This document shows positions 57,466-64,000 of a stretch of DNA of 64,000 nucleotides, piece by piece. The DNA is from Macrobrachium rosenbergii (lineage: Eukaryota > Arthropoda > Malacostraca > Decapoda > Palaemonidae): assembly GCF_040412425.1 (NCBI RefSeq), contig NC_089753.1:36079913-36143912 (forward strand), given 5' to 3'. The stretch's first letter is position 1. Every line of letters starts with the position of its first letter. The notes beneath the pieces are model-generated. The model worked only from the letters and a program-made list of their open reading frames with translations, did no database searches and was not told the DNA's origin. The translations under genes were made by a program, and so were the position numbers.

Positions 57466-57788
57466 ATGGGAAAGTTGTGTAAGGCACGAAAGACGTGCAT
57501 CTGGCGCCATGTGGCATCGCGTGAGCTAAGTTTAGTCCCGGGCGCGAGGTTTCTGGGGCTTCAAGTTTCGGCGAGGGTCACTGCAGCCCGCTTGTTCGTG
57601 GGGGACTGGCGTTCGCTGCAGAGAAAGTTGTGCCTCCTTTTTTCCCCTTGTTATTATACCTTCCGTGTTCGCAGCAGCCATGGAATAGAGGCTGCCATAA
57701 CCCCCTCAGTCGTGCTATGAACTGAAAGAAATAAGTGTTATCAGTGTATTTTTGTTATAGTTTGTCATTTGTGTGATTCAACGACACG
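57466..57788 (+). promoter_or_regulatory. GC-richer stretch upstream of RyR ATG (probable 5' UTR/promoter)
   Basis: This stretch has visibly more G+C and CpG than its surroundings and abuts the RyR start codon. It may also contain the start of the divergent AP4M1 transcript, whose first exon is unaccounted for. No clear TATA box was recognised. Confidence 0.4.
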
Positions 57789-57842
57789 ATGGCAGACGGT
57801 GAAGGGTCTTCCGAACAAGATGATGTTTCATTCCTCAGGACG
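57789..57842 (+). CDS. RyR: Ryanodine receptor, first coding exon
   Basis: RyR is the very large (about 5,000 residues) tetrameric calcium-release channel of the ER/sarcoplasmic reticulum. Only its first 18 codons are here: ATG at 57789, protein MADGEGSSEQDDVSFLRT, then ACG|GTGAGT in phase 0. Arthropod RyRs as I recall them begin MA(D/E)xEGxSEQDDVSFLRTED, and vertebrate ones have QFLRTDDE at the same place, so the match is distinctive although short. Upstream (57.47-57.79 kb) the DNA is GC-richer and likely contains 5' UTR and promoter. No second exon was seen before the window ends, so intron 1 exceeds 6.1 kb. Confidence 0.87.
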
Positions 57843-59235
57843 GTGAGTAAATTGATCCTATATCATCAGTCAATAATGGATGTGAAAAAAAGAGACGATT
57901 CATCTTTTTGAAGCGGTTTTTGTGGTCGCACTTTGCCCTTTCTGAAGTTTTGAGGTTACCTGCTGGTTGTGGCGCATTGATTCCTATTAATTATTGTTCA
58001 CCTAGAAAAAAGAGTAACTGTTTCCCTTTCATGTACCCAGAATTAGTCACTAAACCTTCGTTTTAGCAAGAAAAATGTCATAATTAGGGTAGTTTGTGTC
58101 TTGCTAAAAAATGCCTAATGTTGATATTCGGATGGTGCTTGTTCAATGTTTCGAAGAGAAATTTATTTAGAAGTTTATTCTGGATGTTCTAGGTTATGAA
58201 GATGAATGTATTTAGAAGTTTATTTTAGACAAGGGGGATCACATTAAAGTGTCCTCGTAACGACTGAAATAAAACGGAGACCAATAGAGGATTGGAATGA
58301 TAAAAATTCAGGGTGGGCAGTATCGAGCTTCTCACCTGAGCTGAGCCAGGTTGGCTGCTCTCACAATTGCTATTTTTGAATTTTCTGCACATCCTGGGAA
58401 CCCTGTACTGAGTTCCAACACTAGGTCCTCCAAATTTGTGTGGACTTCGCTTAGATAACCATCCCTTCTGATTGTATTTGTGCTCTCGGGAGTTATTTTT
58501 TTTTATGATGATGGATCTTTGGGGGTTTATTTATGGAATACAGAAAATAAATCTTTGCTGCGTTCGATTCTTCTTTAGAATTTTGCGAAGGAATATAGCA
58601 GGTATATTTAAAAATAATAGCCTACGCCTTGTACCGGACGCAGTTTTGAAATCCTCTTGTTAACAGTTAGTGCGACACCTGTTTTTTACTATTAGATAGA
58701 TAAATAATTTAATATTTTCTAATTTGCATCTGGTAGTTAGTGTTTTTAAAAACAACGCCCATACATATATTAGAAAAATCTGGTGGGGGAGACATGGTTA
58801 ACCTTATATTTGATTTAACCTGATCAAAGATACCAGTATCTTTTTAAACCAGTATCCTAGTTTGAATACGTTATCGCGATTTCTACATTAAAATGCCTTA
58901 ACATTCCCAATGGAGGAATTCCATCTTACGTTAAATTTTCGAAATGCCGAACAACAATGGTGGCATTTCATTGAATTTATGTAAGGGAAGACTAGTTTCA
59001 CAAAGGTTGTTAATGTTGAAGATAGGTGTATCATTTTTTTAGGATAATCCAGTAGCCTGCCTTTGTTACTTAGGGCCTGGGCAGCTGTATTGGTCTGTTT
59101 TCAATTTACATTAAAATTAATACTATCCAGTTGTTATTACCTTTCTGTATTGCCATTTGTTCATTCATTTCTGAATGTGGTTCTAGGCTCTTGATTACTA
59201 TTCCTAATGAACAACACATCACGTACGTATCTGAA

Positions 59236-59237
<2 letters not shown>

Positions 59238-59305
<68 letters not shown>

Positions 59306-59318
59306 CACACACACACAG
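59238..59318. repeat. (CT)n-(CA)n microsatellite in RyR intron 1
   Basis: CT units to about 59303 then a short CA run. Confidence 0.95.
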
Positions 59319-60381
59319 TGTCACACACGTTCAGTCTTTCCGCATAACCGACAGGTTGTTTCTTTCGTAAATTTTTTTTCGTTTGTTTGAAAGGGAAATA
59401 AATAGCAGACTGTGCTGTTACCCATTTGGCAAGCTAGTCGAAGACCAATATTCGTTTAAGGATTTATTTTTATCGAGAATATTTTAAATGCAAAAGTATT
59501 TCATGTAAGACTTTAAAAAAATGCATTCACTTGCTTTTGCTTGACTGACCATTCGAAAACACTTTACGCGATTCATATAACTGTATAATTTCAACATTTA
59601 CATTATAAGCTAAATGGACGCTTGTTAAGTGGTAGTTCGCTTGTCACACTTGAATAGTTAAGCTTAAAATCCAGGCAACGAGCGATTTGTCTATGCATAT
59701 CCTTCAGTCTGATATCCAAGGCATTAGCTAGATTTGATTACGTCCACTCCCAGTAGAAGCTAAATATCAAGCCGGATGGTACTTGTATGTGTGTGTGTGT
59801 TAAGAGAGAGAGAGAGAGAGAGAGAGAATTTCAAAAGCTCCTTTGAATCTTTTTAATTATATCATTAACTTTAATGTTTTTAAAGTGGCCAACTCTTTGG
59901 CAAGAAAAATTCAGACCCTCATATTGGAGGCTAACCACTTGTGCCATTCATTAGTCCATTTTATCTCCTTTTGCTGCGTTCACTCTTTATAACTTTACAA
60001 CTTCGTAAAGTACCCTTTTTATGAAGACCTAATCAGGCACTTATTAGAGATTAGCTGAGAATAAAAAAAAAACATCTCATCTGCCGGTTTCTCTTCGGCG
60101 AACGAGGCGTTGCTAAGGTTATAAAATTCCCCTAATTGATAGTGGTGCAGAGATCGGTGACGTCATTAATCTTCTTCTCTCAGGGAGCGATTCTGAATCG
60201 TGTGACGCGTGAAAGTGAAGTTAGATGAGGGCAACGTTATAGTGTCTCTATTCTGAGCAAGTTAAATGCGAAGTCAACAAAGAAGTGTATGTCCAGCGAG
60301 GGGCAGAAGCCGTATTTCGTAGTTGTTATAGACTTGGAAAAAAGTAGTTTGAGTGTTTTTTTAAGAGGAAAGACTCAATAC

Positions 60382-60384
<3 letters not shown>

Positions 60385-60460
<76 letters not shown>
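60385..60460. repeat. (TA)n microsatellite in RyR intron 1
   Basis: Uninterrupted TA dinucleotides. Confidence 0.95.
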
Positions 60461-60462
<2 letters not shown>

Positions 60463-60464
60463 AT

Positions 60465-60555
60465 TTATTACACCTTGGGAATAACATACTCATGGGGCAG
60501 AAGTATTGGATTATAATTTCCTTTGGGTGTAAGTTATTCCCAAAGTATAATAACG
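60465..60555. repeat. Inverted repeat beside (TA)n in RyR intron 1
   Basis: TATTACACCTTGGGAATAAC and an imperfect mirror at about 60528-60552, immediately after a (TA)n tract. Confidence 0.7.
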
Positions 60556-60650
60556 ATGTTCAACAACATTTGTAGCTGAGTACTTGTGAATACAAGAAAA
60601 ATTACACGTGCAAAAGTGACAAGAATTCATATGTATATATATATACAGTA

Positions 60651-60781
<131 letters not shown>

Positions 60782-61180
60782 TTATATGAATATAACTTAT
60801 AACTGATGACGGCAGGTTTACAGAGGTGATTTACAGCATAACAGAGGTGATTTACAGCATTAACAAAGCAAGAGAGGTAGTTAGATGTGTCTAAATTACT
60901 GTTAAAAGTGAATTGTCTTAGGAAGCTGAGGTTGAAATGTATGAAGAGGTTGTTGAGGAAACTCTCTTCCATGAAATGAAGTGTGGATGTTTAAAGCCAA
61001 TAACGGACAAAAAAAAAAAAATGGGCATGAATAAGAAGAATTGATATGGTGAGAAATGTGACGATACGTAGAAGAAATAGTAAAAAGGTCTGTCTACAGT
61101 AATACTCTTGATAGACGTGTATGTATTTTTACAAATACATTTCATCTTTCTAATTGAGAGTATTAGTGTGGATCGTTCTG

Positions 61181-61247
<67 letters not shown>
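61181..61247. repeat. (TA)n microsatellite
   Basis: Uninterrupted TA dinucleotides. Confidence 0.95.
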
Positions 61248-61250
<3 letters not shown>

Positions 61251-61438
61251 GGACATTTATTTTATCATGACTTTAGCTGTCTGTTCATTTAATCGTTGGA
61301 CTTGAGTTGTGTAAACTTACATTTTCCCCTAGCAAAAACCAGCTATTACCTGTACGGGAGCACTGATTAAAAGTTATATTATTTCTGGGGAAGCAGGATC
61401 TTTTTAAAATATTCTTTTACTTCCCTTACCTTATTTTA

Positions 61439-61442
<4 letters not shown>

Positions 61443-61492
<50 letters not shown>
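61443..61492. repeat. (CT)n microsatellite
   Basis: Uninterrupted CT dinucleotides after a short C-run. Confidence 0.95.
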
Positions 61493-61494
<2 letters not shown>

Positions 61495-61946
61495 AGCAGC
61501 AACAGCTGGCCCCGATACCTCCTTCATTAAAATACAAGTGGGCAAAAGAGGGAACGTTTTCCCCTCTCTTTCCTTCTGCCACAGTCTGTGAAGGAGTGTC
61601 CGCTTCGTCTCCACCGTGTTTCTGTCCAGGTTACGTCCCTAATGCTCTTTTTCCCGTGTGCTTTTGTAATGTTTGTACGGGAAAACACCGCTGAACTGCT
61701 CTCTGGAAGCTGCGTTGCATATCAATTGAGGAGGGCGCGTTATTTCGGTTCTGCTGAAGAGAACACTGTTACGGACGCTACTAGGCTTGTTATGGCTGAC
61801 ATATTTTTGCTCTCTTTCAAAGTTTGTTTTTCCAGTCGTAGGATGGATTGTTCGGAGACTCGTGTATTCCGACGGCTGCTTTTGGGAATGATGGTGATCC
61901 ATTTTTTTTATTCTTTCTACTCTTTATGTGTCTTGGGTATGTTGCA

Positions 61947-61950
<4 letters not shown>

Positions 61951-62006
<56 letters not shown>

Positions 62007-62032
62007 TGTGTGTATATATATATTTATATATA

Positions 62033-62093
<61 letters not shown>
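61951..62093. repeat. (TA)n microsatellite pair
   Basis: Two long TA runs separated by an imperfect GTGTGTA segment near 62000-62038. Confidence 0.9.
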
Positions 62094-62095
<2 letters not shown>

Positions 62096-62670
62096 CGCGT
62101 CTCTGCAATCTCAAAATTGCTTCCAAGTTTGGGTAGAAAAATCTGTACCTATACAAAGTTGTGAGTGTAATAGATACAACCTTCAGTGAATTTCTTATAA
62201 GAGCTATCATCAGGCCGGTCCTATTACCGAATAAAACAGGTGACCCGGACGCAGGGTAAAAAGAAAGAAGCTACGAAATTTTATAACCATTCATTATTGG
62301 TCTGTTAGAAGTGATCATAGGTCACAGTGAGGACTGAAATCCCGTGGAGTCAGGTATTAGCTATAGAAGGGGAAACGTAGCCAAAGTAGGCTAACCACCT
62401 TAAGATTGGCGTAACGCACAGACAGAAACATCTTATAGGAAGGGCCCTCTTTAGGGCTAATGCAATATGCATAGCAGAAGGGGAAATTAGAATGTCGTAG
62501 GTCCTGACGGACCTAATTAGGTAGAGCGTTGTTGGGAAGTCACCCGGGGATTGCACTCGGAGGAGCAGAGAATTCTATTAGGCCTGTCCTCAGAAGATCC
62601 ACCGAGATAAAGTAGGGCATCTCAGGTTGTCTGAGAGAGACAAAAGAATTCTAAAGCAGCGTCTTCAGTC

Positions 62671-62742
62671 TTCCTCCTCCTCCTCCTCCTCCTCCTCCTC
62701 GTCTTCTTCTTCTTCTTCTTCTTCTTCTTCTTCTTCTTCTTC
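62671..62742. repeat. (CCT)n-(CTT)n compound microsatellite
   Basis: CCT units to about 62700, then CTT units. Confidence 0.9.
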
Positions 62743-63395
62743 TGATTGTGAATGAGATTGCTCCCATCTCTTATCCCGCACTCTGTATGTAGGCGCTTCG
62801 GCAGTCTCATTCAGCTCGCGAGGATGCATTATGGCATTCATTAGCTGCCTAGAGGTGCACCATCTCTGTTGCCTGACATACTACGAGAGATGGGGCAACA
62901 CCGGGCGGACTCCCTTCCGTACCCCTGCCCGTCCCCCACCTTCTTCTTCTCTCTTTTTTTCCTTTGAAGGTTTGATTTCATCCCTTATACTGCCATAGAA
63001 TATCTAATATATCTTCCCTGGAAATATCATTCAAACTACATCTGGGTGTCAAGGTCTGTACGTAATGACGGACAAAAAAAAAAGCATATTTTAATGTCCT
63101 CTGTGTCCACCTATTTTCAAATTATCACATCGCACAATATGGACACGAAGCGAAACAAGAATAGGAAAACGATAATTGTTAGTGGAGACTTCGCCATGTC
63201 TGTCCATCCACTTGGAAAGGACAATTATCTGTCTTGTTTTAAAAGTTGCGTTTTTTTTTTTTGTTTTTTACTCTCTTGGCAGAGGAGGATTTCGTCTGGT
63301 AAAACGATGAGGCCAATAATAATCCTCCGAATAAAAGCGAGTCAAAAGTTTGATTGAAACTTTTACTTGACTTTTCAATGGCTCTTCTTCATCTA

Positions 63396-63460
<65 letters not shown>
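63396..63460. repeat. (ATT)n microsatellite
   Basis: About 21 trinucleotide units in RyR intron 1. Confidence 0.95.
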
Positions 63461-64000
63461 CGATTTCCCTTTTTATTCAAAAAGTTGTCTAATGTTTTTG
63501 TATTCCTTCCGATTATTTTGTATCTAATTTGTATCTAATTTACATTGTCCATTTCTAAGTTATCCCCTTTCACATAAGAAATTCGTTCTCATGTTCAGTT
63601 TCACAGAAAATGTTCATGATTATCTTACACATATGAGCGCATGCGCAATTCACTTGCAGCTGTTTAAAATTGTCTTCATATTTCTTCAAGCATTTTCCTT
63701 CTCATTTGCCGTTAGTGTTTCTTAGTTATCATATATCGATTTAAATTATATATATTTTTTCTGTTCTCGCGCCTGTGATTATTAGTATTCCTACGTTTCC
63801 ACTGTGGTTATTTAAAAATGTCCCGCGAAGTTTACATAAGTGATTTTATGTGACGTTTCTATTCATACAAGGTTTATTTATATTTATTTATGCATTTGTA
63901 TTTTGCATTCACCATACAGCCAAACTTTTACTTGGAAATCAACAGCGCCCGGCATGTTGTTCGGGATTAGATGAGAATTTTATGCAAATTGTGCTGGGGG

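Noticed and set aside
61588..61930. Open frame of about 110 residues in RyR intron 1
   Set aside because: Begins at a non-ATG codon in the open stretch, has no recognisable domain, and runs into a (TA)n tract; likely chance.

Overview
This is a window of nuclear animal DNA: AT-rich, with split genes using GT-AG introns, and crowded with long (TA)n, (GA)n, (CA)n and (ATT)n tracts, fold-back repeats and decayed retroelements. The encoded proteins (arthropod-type ryanodine receptor start, P5B ATPase, AP-4 mu chain) together with the microsatellite load and a DIRS-type element suggest a decapod crustacean, perhaps a caridean shrimp. The phylum-level call is fairly safe; the finer placement is a guess.

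Layout. 1-9319: no gene found; microsatellites, fold-backs, a decayed antisense LINE fragment (about 5.1-5.3 kb) and tandem duplications. 9320-36861 (+): a P5B-type (ATP13A) transporting ATPase. I reconstructed 26 coding exons whose splice phases all agree, giving about 1,442 residues; the first intron uses a GC donor and the protein has a C-terminal tail of about 320 residues. Its introns hold LINE and SINE-like remnants and a hairpin repeat. 37535-53992 (-): the AP-4 complex mu subunit (AP4M1), eight coding exons, lying tail-to-tail with the ATPase; the first, short N-terminal exon was not found. About 43965-50635: a 6.7 kb DIRS-type (tyrosine recombinase) retrotransposon inside an AP4M1 intron, in the same orientation as the gene, with inverted terminal repeats, an internal complementary region, and gag, RT/RNase H and recombinase regions broken by frameshifts. 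54.0-57.7 kb: intergenic DNA with a near-490 bp palindrome. 57789-57842 (+): the first coding exon of the ryanodine receptor (RyR), followed by more than 6.1 kb of its first intron, packed with simple repeats, to the end of the window.

The three host genes have no demonstrated joint function. The ATPase is expected in late endosome/lysosome membranes exporting polyamines to the cytosol, AP-4 mu selects tyrosine-motif cargo at the trans-Golgi network, and RyR releases calcium from the ER. Domain calls rest on motif and remembered-family comparison, not on database searches.
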